Assembly (NCBI GenBank): GCA_902538155.1
Contig: CACBDX010000008.1
Span: 1 to 41,506 of the forward strand
Direction of reading: 5' to 3'
DNA length: 41,506 nucleotides
From: an uncultured Alphaproteobacteria bacterium
Lineage (GTDB): Bacteria; Pseudomonadota; Alphaproteobacteria; HIMB59; GCA-002718135
Positions 17,417-26,300 of this stretch are shown here, piece by piece. The position numbers and the translations under genes are program-made. Within the stretch, counting starts at the first letter, position 1. Each line of letters opens with the position of its first letter. Below the pieces are notes generated by a model. It made no database searches. It saw only the letters and a list, made by a program, of their open reading frames with translations, and had not been told where the DNA came from.

Positions 17417-19045
17417 ATGGAAGTAGAACGCGAGTCAATGGACTATGATGTTGTGGTGGTAGGTGCTGGCCCATCAGGCCTTTCAACTGCAATTAAACTA
17501 AAACAGCTAAACCCAGAAATTAATGTTTGTGTTTTGGAAAAAGGATCAGAAGTCGGGGCCCATATTTTAAGTGGCAATGTCTTTGAAACAAGAGCACTTG
17601 ATGAACTAATACCTGATTGGAGAAGTAAAGACTCGCCAATTAAAACTAAAGTAACAAAAGAAAAGTTTTTATTCTTATCAAAAAAAGGCTCTTTAAATTG
17701 GCCTACGTGGCTTCTTCCCAGTGTTCAAAAAAATCATAAGAATTATATTATTAGTCTTGCAAATTTATGTAGATGGCTAGCAAGTGAGGCTGAAAGTTTA
17801 GGAGTAGAAATTTTTCCAGGATTTGCAGCATCTAAAATATTATATTCAGATGATGATCATGTTATTGGTGTTCAAACAGGTGATATGGGTATTGATAAAG
17901 ATGGTAATAAAAAAGATAGTTTTGAACCAGGTATTAATATTAACGCTAAAGTAACAGTATTTGCTGAAGGTTGCAGAGGTCACTTAGGTAAACAATTAAT
18001 TAAAAAATATAATTTATCGAAAGATAAGTCACCACAACAATACGGAATTGGGTTTAAAGAAATTTGGGAAGTAGACGAAAGTCAGCATGAAGAAGGTCTT
18101 GTCATGCATACTGCTGGATGGCCATTAGATAATGCAACTTATGGTGGCAGTTTTTGTTATCATGCAGAAAATAAACAAATATTTTTAGGATACGTAATCG
18201 GTCTTGATTATAAAAATCCTTATTTATCACCTTATGATGAATTTCAAAAATTTAAAACTCACCCAGTGATTAAGAAAATTCTAACTAATGGAAAACGTAT
18301 TGCGTATGGAGCAAGGGCACTTATTGAAGGTGGTATTCAAAGTTTACCTACAATGTATATGCCGGGCGGATTACTAGTTGGATGTGATGCAGGCACCTTA
18401 AATATGCCAAAGATTAAAGGTTCTCATACTGCAATGAAAAGTGGAATTATAGCTGCTGAAACAATTAATGACTATTTAAGTAAATCTGTATCTCTTGCAG
18501 CATATGAAGATAAATTTAAACGTTCATGGCTTTATAAAGAACTGTATGCAGCAAGGAATGTAAAACCTAGTTTTAATTGGGGGCTAATACCTGCAATAAT
18601 ATTTACAGGTATTGACCAAATAATATTTAGAGGCAAGCTTCCTTTTACACTAAAACACAAACATGCTGATCATGAAGCTTTACAATTAATAAAAGATTCA
18701 AAAAAAATAGATTATCCAAAATATGATGGAATATTTACTTTTGATAAAACCAGTTCTGTTTATTTGACTGGAACTAACCATGAAGCTGATCAGCCAGTCC
18801 ATTTACAATTAAAGGATAAGGAATTACCAATAAAATTTACTTTAAATGCTTATGATGAGCCATCTCAAAGATATTGTCCCGCTGGTGTGTATGAGGTTGA
18901 TAAGACAGATAGTCAAAATCCTAAATTTGTAATTAATGCGCAAAACTGTATTCATTGTAAAACATGCGATATAAAAGAACCATCACAAAACATAAATTGG
19001 GTTGTACCTGAAGGTAGTGGGGGGCCAAATTATGCAAATATGTAA
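17417..19045 (+). CDS. Electron transfer flavoprotein-ubiquinone oxidoreductase
   Basis: Membrane-associated FAD and [4Fe-4S] enzyme that oxidises reduced ETF and reduces ubiquinone. The 542 residues match the bacterial family. The FAD motif DVVVVGAGPSGLSTAIKLKQ is at about 10-29. The ubiquinone and membrane-contact region is in the middle (GGSFCYHAENKQIFLGYVIG, GARALIEGGIQSLPTMYMPG, GGLLVGCDAGTLNMPKIKG). The C-terminal cluster ligands are Cys487, Cys511, Cys514 and Cys517 in RYCPAGVYEV and CIHCKTC. The start at 17417 gives MEVERESMDYDV, close to the usual ETF-QO N-terminus; ATG 17438 is an alternative. Last gene of the DMGDH-etfBA unit, so the set encodes a route from dimethylglycine to the quinone pool. 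It can also serve other ETF-linked dehydrogenases. Confidence 0.96.
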   Translation: MEVERESMDYDVVVVGAGPSGLSTAIKLKQLNPEINVCVLEKGSEVGAHILSGNVFETRALDELIPDWRSKDSPIKTKVTKEKFLFLSKKGSLNWPTWLLPSVQKNHKNYIISLANLCRWLASEAESLGVEIFPGFAASKILYSDDDHVIGVQTGDMGIDKDGNKKDSFEPGININAKVTVFAEGCRGHLGKQLIKKYNLSKDKSPQQYGIGFKEIWEVDESQHEEGLVMHTAGWPLDNATYGGSFCYHAENKQIFLGYVIGLDYKNPYLSPYDEFQKFKTHPVIKKILTNGKRIAYGARALIEGGIQSLPTMYMPGGLLVGCDAGTLNMPKIKGSHTAMKSGIIAAETINDYLSKSVSLAAYEDKFKRSWLYKELYAARNVKPSFNWGLIPAIIFTGIDQIIFRGKLPFTLKHKHADHEALQLIKDSKKIDYPKYDGIFTFDKTSSVYLTGTNHEADQPVHLQLKDKELPIKFTLNAYDEPSQRYCPAGVYEVDKTDSQNPKFVINAQNCIHCKTCDIKEPSQNINWVVPEGSGGPNYANM

Positions 19046-19091
19046 TATATTTGAAAAATACTTATTTTATTTTAATTGATTCATTTTCATT

Positions 19092-19925
19092 ATGAATAAA
19101 AATAAAATTGTATTTACTTTTGCAACAGCGGAAGTAAATTTTATTGGCCAAATATTTATTAAGATTACCGAATTTTTAACAGGAAAATTAAAATTAAAAA
19201 AATTATATGATGAATATTTATCTGAAAATAGACCTCCTGAGCTTTTTTGGGATGATGCAGTAGATAAATTAAATTTTAATTTAATAACTAATTTTCAGGA
19301 TGGCAGTTACATTCCAAAAAAAGGAAAATTAATTGTTATAGCAAATCATGCTTTTGGAGTTGCCGATGGTGTATCCATATGTTCCGCAATTTCAAAAGTA
19401 AGACAAGATTATAAAATGGTTACACATAAAGTCTTAAGGCAAGCAGACGCAGTAAAAGATAAAATATTACCAATTGATTTTAATGAAAATAAAGAAGCTC
19501 TATTAACTAATATTAATACACGTAAAGAAGCTGAAAAAGTTTTGCAAAATGAAGGTGTTCTAGTTCTTTTCCCTTCTGGAACGATAGCAACAAAACAAAA
19601 CTTAAAAAAAAATACAAAAGCTGATGATGGTGAGTGGAAACAATGGGTATCGAAACTAGTTCTTAAAACTAAAAGCCCTGTCTTACCAATTTTTTTTGAC
19701 GGTCAAAATAGCCAACTTTACCACATTGCTAATAAAATAGGACAAACATTTAGATATTCTTTGTGTATGTATGAACTGAAAAGAAAGATAGGTGATGATA
19801 TCTATATGTACTTTGGTTCACTTATACCTTACGAAAATCTTGTAAAAATTGGAGATATCAAAAAAATTACACAGTACTTAAGGTCAACCACATATTCTTT
19901 AGATCCACAATTTAATAATAATTAA
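19092..19925 (+). CDS. Lysophospholipid acyltransferase family protein
   Basis: PlsC-fold acyltransferase of the hemolysin/ornithine-lipid type. The 277-residue protein has the catalytic motif NHAFGVADG with His86 and Asp92 (an H-x5-D spacing, as in the NHPFG-xxDG subgroup rather than classical HX4D). Further motifs are VLRQADAVKDKILPIDF, the LVLFPSGTIAT glycerol-phosphate motif, and SPVLPIFFDGQNSQLYH. There is no clear transmembrane helix, so peripheral membrane attachment is likely. Candidate substrates are lyso-ornithine lipid or lysophospholipid; no partner gene (olsB) is adjacent. It follows ETF-QO after 46 bases on the same strand with no terminator between them, so it may share the transcript. 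Confidence 0.85.
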   Translation: MNKNKIVFTFATAEVNFIGQIFIKITEFLTGKLKLKKLYDEYLSENRPPELFWDDAVDKLNFNLITNFQDGSYIPKKGKLIVIANHAFGVADGVSICSAISKVRQDYKMVTHKVLRQADAVKDKILPIDFNENKEALLTNINTRKEAEKVLQNEGVLVLFPSGTIATKQNLKKNTKADDGEWKQWVSKLVLKTKSPVLPIFFDGQNSQLYHIANKIGQTFRYSLCMYELKRKIGDDIYMYFGSLIPYENLVKIGDIKKITQYLRSTTYSLDPQFNNN

Positions 19926-19963
19926 ATATTTATTTTTTACACTTGCCGTTTTATAGAGTTCAT

Positions 19964-20635
19964 ATGGTAGGTTTTGTCGGTTTACAAGCAAGAAGAAGAA
20001 GAAGAAACAGAATCTTATTAGTAATTTCAATTATAGTTATCTTTGGTATTTTTTTCTATTTACCTTCTATAGATTTTTCAACTGATCAAACTGAGCCACC
20101 TATTGAAATCATTCCTAGCAGTGTGGTTGATGAATCAAGTTTACGATCTGAAATACAAGAACTTAAACTTGAGATATTCCAAAAAGATCAGCGATTAAAA
20201 TTTAGAGATGATCAAATAAAAAACTTACGTGAAGAAATACGTGATTTAAATGAATCATTCGATTCAATTAAAAATGATTATGAACAATCTCTTAACAATA
20301 TATCAGATCTAGAAAATAACACATTAGAAAATAATTCAGAGAGTATTGAGAAACTTAACACACTTGAAAATAAAATAACTGAATTAAGTAAGCAATTGTC
20401 TAAATATAAAAATCTTGTTCAAAAATTAGAAATAGAATTAGAAAAATCTGTATCAACTGAAGATATGGAAGAAGTAAATATTCAAAATTCAATACTAAAT
20501 TCAGAACTTAGACAAATTGAACAAAAAAATCGTAGTTTTGAAAATGAATTAAATGAGCTAAAAAAAATAATTAAAAATAAAGATAAAGAAATAGAAGATT
20601 TAATTTATTTGAAAGACTCCCAACATCATGGTTGA
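19964..20635 (+). CDS. Single-pass membrane protein with long coiled coil, unknown function
   Basis: I start this at ATG 19964; a TTG at 19943 would add seven residues but has no ribosome site. From the ATG the protein has about 223 residues. An Arg-rich N-terminus (QARRRRRNR) precedes one transmembrane helix (about 16-34, ILLVISIIVIFGIFFYLP). By the positive-inside rule the rest faces the periplasm. After a proline-containing linker, residues about 55-215 are almost pure heptad-like charged helix (for example IQELKLEIFQKDQRLKFRD and ENKITELSKQLSKYKNLVQK), a long coiled coil. No enzymatic motif. It may be a scaffold or envelope spacer. Its end lies three bases from the convergent nuclease stop. 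Confidence 0.7.
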   Translation: MVGFVGLQARRRRRNRILLVISIIVIFGIFFYLPSIDFSTDQTEPPIEIIPSSVVDESSLRSEIQELKLEIFQKDQRLKFRDDQIKNLREEIRDLNESFDSIKNDYEQSLNNISDLENNTLENNSESIEKLNTLENKITELSKQLSKYKNLVQKLEIELEKSVSTEDMEEVNIQNSILNSELRQIEQKNRSFENELNELKKIIKNKDKEIEDLIYLKDSQHHG

Positions 20636-20638
20636 TTA

Positions 20639-21118
20639 TTAATTTTTCTTTCTAAATAAATAAGGCTCTTCAAAATCCCCAATCCATATACCCTTTTTAT
20701 CTCGTTTTGCTTTTTCTTCCTCTTTAACATAATCTTCTGAATAATAGCGATAAGCTATCGCCCATCCATTCAGAACGATTGCACTATTTAAATCTAAATT
20801 ATCTTTATAGCAGATTCCAATAAATCGATTATATCGATCCTTACCTTGTGTTATGCATTCAATTTTATTATTACCAATTAATTCCTTTAAAAACTTTGTT
20901 GATTCCAATCCACAATTCCAGACTTTACTATTTTTATTACATGTTTGATTTGTCTCAGGGGCATCAATAGCATGCAATCTTATTTTATTTTTATTAATAT
21001 GTATAGTATCACCATCAATTACTTTTGCTTTTCCAAATATAGTTTTGCCAGATGATTGTGTGCTTAATGAAATTAAGATAAAAAATAAATTAAATATTAA
21101 GATTTTCACTACCATCAA
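20639..21118 (-). CDS. Secreted thermonuclease (SNase-like) family protein
   Basis: Staphylococcal-nuclease-fold phosphodiesterase. The 159-residue protein has a signal peptide (about 1-24, ending SSGKT), so it acts in the periplasm or outside. Active-site strings are KVIDGDTIHI (Ca2+-binding Asp), IRLHAIDAPE (Arg and Glu of the catalytic set), and GKDRYNRFIG (second Arg). The typical LNGWAIAYRYYSEDYVKEEE and KRDKKGIWIG follow, as in bacterial SNase homologues. The start lies inside soxG (29-base overlap), so it appears to be the last gene of the fhs-sox unit. Likely role: degrading extracellular or periplasmic nucleic acid for phosphate and nucleotides. No functional link to sarcosine is known to me. 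Confidence 0.9.
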   Translation of the reverse strand: MMVVKILIFNLFFILISLSTQSSGKTIFGKAKVIDGDTIHINKNKIRLHAIDAPETNQTCNKNSKVWNCGLESTKFLKELIGNNKIECITQGKDRYNRFIGICYKDNLDLNSAIVLNGWAIAYRYYSEDYVKEEEKAKRDKKGIWIGDFEEPYLFRKKN

Positions 21119-21665
21119 CTAATAAATCATAAACATATTTTGCATGTGATCTGTTTAAATGTAAATCCAATGAAGTTTCTTCTTTATCAGTATTATTTCT
21201 AATAAAAAGTATTGGAATTTTTATAAATATAGTTTGAGCTACAGAAAAATTAGTTTCCAAAATTTTTTCTAAGTTCGCGACAAGAAATTTAGAAAGTAAA
21301 ATAAATACCTTTTCTCCTTCAAGCCGTAAAACAGTTTTATTAAATGAAACATCAGTTATTGCTGTTTTTTCTGGATTAAGTTTAGATTCTAATAGAGAAA
21401 TAATTTCATCTTTCTCATTTTCTGGTGTCTCGACTAACCATTCATTAGGACCAAGCCACATAATACTAATATTATTATTAAAAATTCTTACATTTGGCTC
21501 AATTGGTAAAACCAGGTTTAATACTGAGCCTATATTTTTCATAAATTCTTTATCTAAACTTTTACCACGTATATTTATTTTACCTGATAAAGCTTTTTCT
21601 TCTATTGTTACTCCATTGTAATTTTTTTTATTTATATTCAAAACATTACTGTAAGATAAACTCAT
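21090..21665 (-). CDS. soxG: Sarcosine oxidase gamma subunit
   Basis: Smallest-but-one subunit of heterotetrameric sarcosine oxidase, a structural relative of the GcvT fold. The 191-residue protein is poorly conserved, as is usual for SoxG, but shows the family strings KINIRGKSLDKEFMKNIGSV, ISIMWLGPNEWLVETPENEK, TAITDVSFNKTVLRLEGEK and LDLHLNRSHAKYVYDLLV. Its start overlaps the soxA stop by four bases, so subunit synthesis is coupled. The position at the end of soxBDAG is canonical. The downstream nuclease begins inside its 3' end. Confidence 0.92.
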   Translation of the reverse strand: MSLSYSNVLNINKKNYNGVTIEEKALSGKINIRGKSLDKEFMKNIGSVLNLVLPIEPNVRIFNNNISIMWLGPNEWLVETPENEKDEIISLLESKLNPEKTAITDVSFNKTVLRLEGEKVFILLSKFLVANLEKILETNFSVAQTIFIKIPILFIRNNTDKEETSLDLHLNRSHAKYVYDLLVDGSENLNI

Positions 21666-24652
21666 TGATTAACCCTTTGATTCTCAGGATCAATAAATAT
21701 TGGACTAGTTATTTCTACTTCAATATTTTCATTTTCCATTGGAGCAATTAAAAAACTTCCTTTTTTTTCAAGACCACCTTTAATTAAAGCTAAAGCAAAA
21801 GAGCTTTTTAAATTAGGTGAATAGTAACTAGAGGTCACGTGACCGACCATTTTCATAGGTAGGGCAGTTATTTCTTCAACCAATTGAGCTCCTTCTTCAA
21901 GAACTTTATTTGGATCTTTAGTTCTTAATCCAACTAATTGTTTCCTATCTTTTTTAATAGTATCACTTCTATATAATGCCCTTTTACCAATAAAATCATA
22001 TTTTTTCTTACTAACTATCCAGTCCATATCTAGATCTACTGGTGTTACTGACCCATCTGTTTCTTGACCAACAATAATAAATCCTTTTTCAGCACGAAGT
22101 ACATGCATCGCTTCAGTACCATATGGCGTAATATTAAATTCCTTACCTTTATCTATACAAAGTTCCCAAAGGTTTTTAGCATAGCCAGATGGCACATTTA
22201 TTTCATAACACATTTCTCCAGTAAAACTTATACGCATGACTCTACATTTTATTCCGTCAATATTAATATTCTTAAAACTCATATGAGGAAAATTTTCTTT
22301 TGAAAAATCAAAATCTGGAACTAGTTTTTGCATTAATTTTTTTGAATTTGGGCCATTTAAGCTTATCGTTCCATAATTTTCTGTTACGGATGTTAAATAT
22401 ACTTCTAACTCTGGCCATTCTGTTTGTAACCAATCTTCTAATTTTGACATTACTGATGCCGCATTTCCTGTAGTTGTTGACATGAGATAATGATACTCGT
22501 CTAATCTAGTTGTTACACCATCATCAATAACCATCCCATCGTCACCTAACATTACACCATATCGACATTTTCCAATTTCTAATTTTGACCAAGAATTCGT
22601 GTAAATTCTATTTAAGAATTCGCTAACATCTCTTCCCTTAATATCAATTTTACCAAGCGTTGATGCATCTAATATCCCTAGACTATCTCTAGTTGCTTTT
22701 ACCTCTCTATTTAAAGCAGACTGAAAACTTTCATTCCTTTGAGGATAATACCAGGCTCTTTTCCATTGACCTACATCCTCAAATAAAGCTTTATTATCAA
22801 TATGCCATTGATGCATTGGGCTTGTTCTCTCTAAATCAAAAAATTCTTTAACATGACGTCCAGCAATTGCTCCAAATGTCACTGGCTTATAGGGTAAACG
22901 AAATGTTGTCGTACCTAATTCAGAAATTTCAGTATTTGTTAACTCTGATATTATTCCAAGTGCATTAACATTACTGGTCTTACCTTGATCAGTTGCCATT
23001 CCTGTTGTTGTATAGCGTTTAACATGCTCAATTGATTGAAAACCCTCTTTTAAAGCTAATTTAATATCTTTTGCTGTTACATCGTTTTGGAAATCTACAA
23101 ACATTTTTGTCCGTGAGATATTTTTCTTTGATGTAATCCAAACATTTTCGTGTTTGCCGTGATTTAGATCATCTGATTTGTAGTTTGCTTCACCAAGTTC
23201 ATTTTGCTGATTAACATTTAAATATTTATATGTATCTTCTTGAGTTTTTAATAATATTTCATTTAAATTATAATTACCATTGCAACTTCCAACACACAAT
23301 GTATCTTGATAAACTTCATTAGGAATAAAACTTCCATCTACATCTCTAAATTTGAGTTTTCCTTTTGATTGAGTAAATAAATGAACAGTAGGAGTCCAAC
23401 CACCAGCAATTGCTAAAAGATCGCATTTAATATTAATAGAAGATTTTTCATTATTGTTTTCAGTTTTTATTTTTCTTAATTTAACTTCTCTAATTTTTAA
23501 TCTTCCAACAGTATCACTAATTTCATAACCTTTTAGTATAGTAATACCTAATTTATTTGCTTTTTTAGGGTAATATCCATCACTACTATCTCTTGTATCG
23601 ACAATAGCCTCTACTTTTATACCTTGTTCAAAAAAATCTATTGAAGTTTCATAGGCACTATCATTGTTTGTAAAAAAAACTAAATTTTTTCCAGGTGCAA
23701 CTCCATACTTATTTAAGTATTTTTTCGCACTGTTAGAAAGCATAATTCCAGGCCTATCATTATTGTTAAAAATTATTGGTCTTTCTATTGTACCTGTTGC
23801 TAAAATAACTTTCTTTGATCTAATTTTCCAAATTCTTTCTTTAATATCGTTTTTTTTATATAATCCTTTTTCTGGATCAATTTCTTGTACTGCTAATAAT
23901 AAATTATAATTTAAATAAGCAAAACAAGTTGTATTTTTTACTATTTTTATATTTGAATTTTTAGAAAGTTTATCAACAATTTTATTTTTCCATTCATTAA
24001 TTTGCAAGTTATCTATTTTAATATCTTGATTTCTTGTAGATAAAATTTCACCTCCGAGATCGTCTTCTTGTTCAATAAGTAATACTTTATAATTATTATT
24101 CGCTGCAATTTCTGCTGAAATTAATCCACTCACTCCTGCTCCAACAACTAGAACATCACAATGATAATGAAAATGTTCGTATTTGTGGGGATCATCTTTT
24201 TTTGGAGATTTACCAAGTCCTGCAGCATGTCTTATAAAAAACTCATATGCCTTCCAAAACTTTGGTGGCCACATAAAGGTCTTGTAATAGAACCCTGCAG
24301 GAAAAAATGGTGATAGTAAATCATTTATAGCGCCTCCATCAAATTTTACTGACGGCCAATTATTTTGACTAAAAGCTTTTAACCCCTCATATATCTGTAC
24401 TTCAGTCACTCTTCTATTAGGTTCGGTATATTCTTTTGTCTCAAGCTGAACTATTCCATTAGGTTCTTCACTACCTGCGGTATAAATACCCCGCGGTCGA
24501 TGATATTTAAAACTTCTTCCTACTAAGTGAACATCATTTGCAAGAAGTGCTGAAGCTAAGGTGTCACCTTCAAATCCAAAATATTCTTTATTATCAAAAT
24601 AAAATCTAACAGACTTATTATTTTCGAGATTTTTATTATTTTTGTATCGCAT
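21662..24652 (-). CDS. soxA: Sarcosine oxidase alpha subunit
   Basis: Large subunit holding NAD+ and the tetrahydrofolate site. The 996-residue length is typical. The N-terminal ferredoxin-like (Fer2_4) domain is at about 10-110 (GFEGDTLASALLANDVHLVG, SFKYHRPRGIYTAGSEEPNG), here as usual without cluster cysteines. A pyridine-nucleotide-disulfide fold follows (from about 167, DVLVVGAGVSGLISAEIAA; LATGTIERPIIFNNNDRPGI; CDLLAIAGGWTPTVHLF). The C-terminal GcvT folate domain (about 600-990) has GILDASTLGKIDIKGRDVSE, RYGVMLGDDGMVIDDGV, RISFTGEMCYEINVPSGYA and a final barrel. It accepts the methylene group made by SoxB and forms 5,10-methylene-THF. Nine bases separate it from soxD, and it overlaps soxG by four. 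Confidence 0.97.
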   Translation of the reverse strand: MRYKNNKNLENNKSVRFYFDNKEYFGFEGDTLASALLANDVHLVGRSFKYHRPRGIYTAGSEEPNGIVQLETKEYTEPNRRVTEVQIYEGLKAFSQNNWPSVKFDGGAINDLLSPFFPAGFYYKTFMWPPKFWKAYEFFIRHAAGLGKSPKKDDPHKYEHFHYHCDVLVVGAGVSGLISAEIAANNNYKVLLIEQEDDLGGEILSTRNQDIKIDNLQINEWKNKIVDKLSKNSNIKIVKNTTCFAYLNYNLLLAVQEIDPEKGLYKKNDIKERIWKIRSKKVILATGTIERPIIFNNNDRPGIMLSNSAKKYLNKYGVAPGKNLVFFTNNDSAYETSIDFFEQGIKVEAIVDTRDSSDGYYPKKANKLGITILKGYEISDTVGRLKIREVKLRKIKTENNNEKSSINIKCDLLAIAGGWTPTVHLFTQSKGKLKFRDVDGSFIPNEVYQDTLCVGSCNGNYNLNEILLKTQEDTYKYLNVNQQNELGEANYKSDDLNHGKHENVWITSKKNISRTKMFVDFQNDVTAKDIKLALKEGFQSIEHVKRYTTTGMATDQGKTSNVNALGIISELTNTEISELGTTTFRLPYKPVTFGAIAGRHVKEFFDLERTSPMHQWHIDNKALFEDVGQWKRAWYYPQRNESFQSALNREVKATRDSLGILDASTLGKIDIKGRDVSEFLNRIYTNSWSKLEIGKCRYGVMLGDDGMVIDDGVTTRLDEYHYLMSTTTGNAASVMSKLEDWLQTEWPELEVYLTSVTENYGTISLNGPNSKKLMQKLVPDFDFSKENFPHMSFKNINIDGIKCRVMRISFTGEMCYEINVPSGYAKNLWELCIDKGKEFNITPYGTEAMHVLRAEKGFIIVGQETDGSVTPVDLDMDWIVSKKKYDFIGKRALYRSDTIKKDRKQLVGLRTKDPNKVLEEGAQLVEEITALPMKMVGHVTSSYYSPNLKSSFALALIKGGLEKKGSFLIAPMENENIEVEITSPIFIDPENQRVNQ

Positions 24653-24660
24653 CTTTATTT

Positions 24661-25017
24661 TTAAAATCTATCTTTTTTTGATGTTGATAAATTCCCTGAT
24701 CCAATAGTTGGCTCACCTGAAGGAGTAGCTGGAATATTTGCTTTTAATTTAGGAGGAGTTTCTCCCATCTTATATACTGCTAGAATTTCATCGGTTGAGG
24801 TATTTCTTGCTAAATTAAACCATTGCCTGCATCCATATTCATGGTTCCATCTTTCATAATGAATACCTTTTTCGTTCTTTCGCAAGAATAAATATTCTGC
24901 CCATTGATCATCAGAGAGTTCAGGAGGATTTTTCGGTCTTGCAATATGAGCCTCACCTCCACAAGAAAATTCAGCTTGATCTCTTTCTCCACAGTATGGG
25001 CAATTTATTAAAAACAT
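24661..25017 (-). CDS. soxD: Sarcosine oxidase delta subunit
   Basis: Small zinc-binding subunit of heterotetrameric sarcosine oxidase, needed for assembly. The 118-residue protein starts FLINCPYCGERDQAEFSCGG. The four residues at the family zinc positions are Cys6, Cys9, His59 and Cys63 (in WNHEYGCRQWFN). Other typical strings are DDQWAEYLFLRKNEKGIHYE and EILAVYKMGE. It lies three bases after soxB and nine before soxA on the minus strand. The C-terminal tail after about residue 95 (Pro/Ser rich) is slightly long. Confidence 0.96.
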   Translation of the reverse strand: MFLINCPYCGERDQAEFSCGGEAHIARPKNPPELSDDQWAEYLFLRKNEKGIHYERWNHEYGCRQWFNLARNTSTDEILAVYKMGETPPKLKANIPATPSGEPTIGSGNLSTSKKDRF

Positions 25018-25020
25018 GAT

Positions 25021-26280
25021 TTAATGTGCTACGGCAGCTGCACCATGTTCATCAACTAATTCGCCGCTAGAAAATCTATTTATTGTAAAAGGAGCATTTA
25101 ATTCATGGGCTTGATCATTAGCTATAGTGTGAGCAAATACCCAACCAGAACCTGGTGTTGCTTTGAAACCACCTGTTCCCCAACCGCAATTAAAATATAG
25201 TCCGTTTATGTGAGTTTTACTGATAATGGGGCTTGCATCAGGACATATATCTACAATACCTCCCCAATGACGAAGCATTTTCATTCTAGAAAATATTGGA
25301 AACAATTCAACAATCGCCATTAAAGTATCTTCAACAATGTTAAAGCCACCTCTTTGAGTATATGATGTATATCCATCTGTTCCAGCACCAATAACTAATT
25401 CTCCTTTATCTGATTGAGATACATAAGCATGAATTGTATTGGACATTACTACAGTATCAATAACTGGTTTTACTGGTTCTGAAACAAGAGCTTGCAATGG
25501 CTTACTTTCTAAAGGTAATTTAATTCCAGCCATATTGGCAATAACACTGGTATGACCTGCAGCAGCTATTCCAATTTTATTTGAATTAATAGTTCCTTTT
25601 GTTGTCACAATACCAGTTGCATTTCCATTTTTTACATTAATACCAGTTACTTCACAATTTTGAATTATATCAACCCCCATCTCATCAGCTCCTCTTGCAT
25701 AACCCCATGCAACAGCATCATGTCTTGCAGTTCCTGCTCTTCTTTGTAGTGTTGCTCCTAAAACAGGATATCTAATTTTTGGTGAAGTATTTATTATTGG
25801 ACAAAATTCTTTAACTTTGTTTGTATCAAGCCATTCACAATCAATATCATTTAGTCTGTTTGCATGCCAACGTCTTTTTAATTCTCTTACATCATGAAGA
25901 TTATGAGCAACATTCAAAACTCCTCTTTGAGAAAACATTACGTTGTAATTTAATTCTTGAGACATGCCTTCCCAAAGTTTTAATGCATGCTCGTATAAAG
26001 CTGCACTTTGATCCCATAAATAGTTTGATCTAATTATAGTGGTATTTCGCCCTGTATTCCCTCCGCCTATCCAACCTTTTTCAATTACTGCAATATTATT
26101 AATTCCATGGTTTTTTGCTAAATAGTAAGCAGTAGTTAAACCGTGTCCACCACCACCGACTATTATTGCATCATAACTTTTTTTTGGTTCAGGACTATTC
26201 CAAGTCTTTTGCCAATTCTCATGATGATTTAAAGCGTTTCTAGCAATAGAAAGAAATGAGTATTTATTTTTTTTAAACAT
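25021..26280 (-). CDS. soxB: Sarcosine oxidase beta subunit
   Basis: Catalytic flavoprotein subunit of the tetrahydrofolate-linked oxidase (sarcosine + O2 + THF to glycine + methylene-THF + H2O2). The 419-residue protein has the DAO-type FAD motif [20 protein letters not shown] (39-58). [18 protein letters not shown] contains His187, which matches the histidine covalently bound to FMN in this family. The conserved C-terminal strings are [38 protein letters not shown] and the ending [12 protein letters not shown]. It starts 20 bases after the fhs stop, so fhs leads the operon fhs-soxB-D-A-G. The match to characterised SoxB runs along the whole length. Confidence 0.97.
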   Translation of the reverse strand: MFKKNKYSFLSIARNALNHHENWQKTWNSPEPKKSYDAIIVGGGGHGLTTAYYLAKNHGINNIAVIEKGWIGGGNTGRNTTIIRSNYLWDQSAALYEHALKLWEGMSQELNYNVMFSQRGVLNVAHNLHDVRELKRRWHANRLNDIDCEWLDTNKVKEFCPIINTSPKIRYPVLGATLQRRAGTARHDAVAWGYARGADEMGVDIIQNCEVTGINVKNGNATGIVTTKGTINSNKIGIAAAGHTSVIANMAGIKLPLESKPLQALVSEPVKPVIDTVVMSNTIHAYVSQSDKGELVIGAGTDGYTSYTQRGGFNIVEDTLMAIVELFPIFSRMKMLRHWGGIVDICPDASPIISKTHINGLYFNCGWGTGGFKATPGSGWVFAHTIANDQAHELNAPFTINRFSSGELVDEHGAAAVAH

Positions 26281-26300
26281 TATAACTCTTTATAGCAGTT

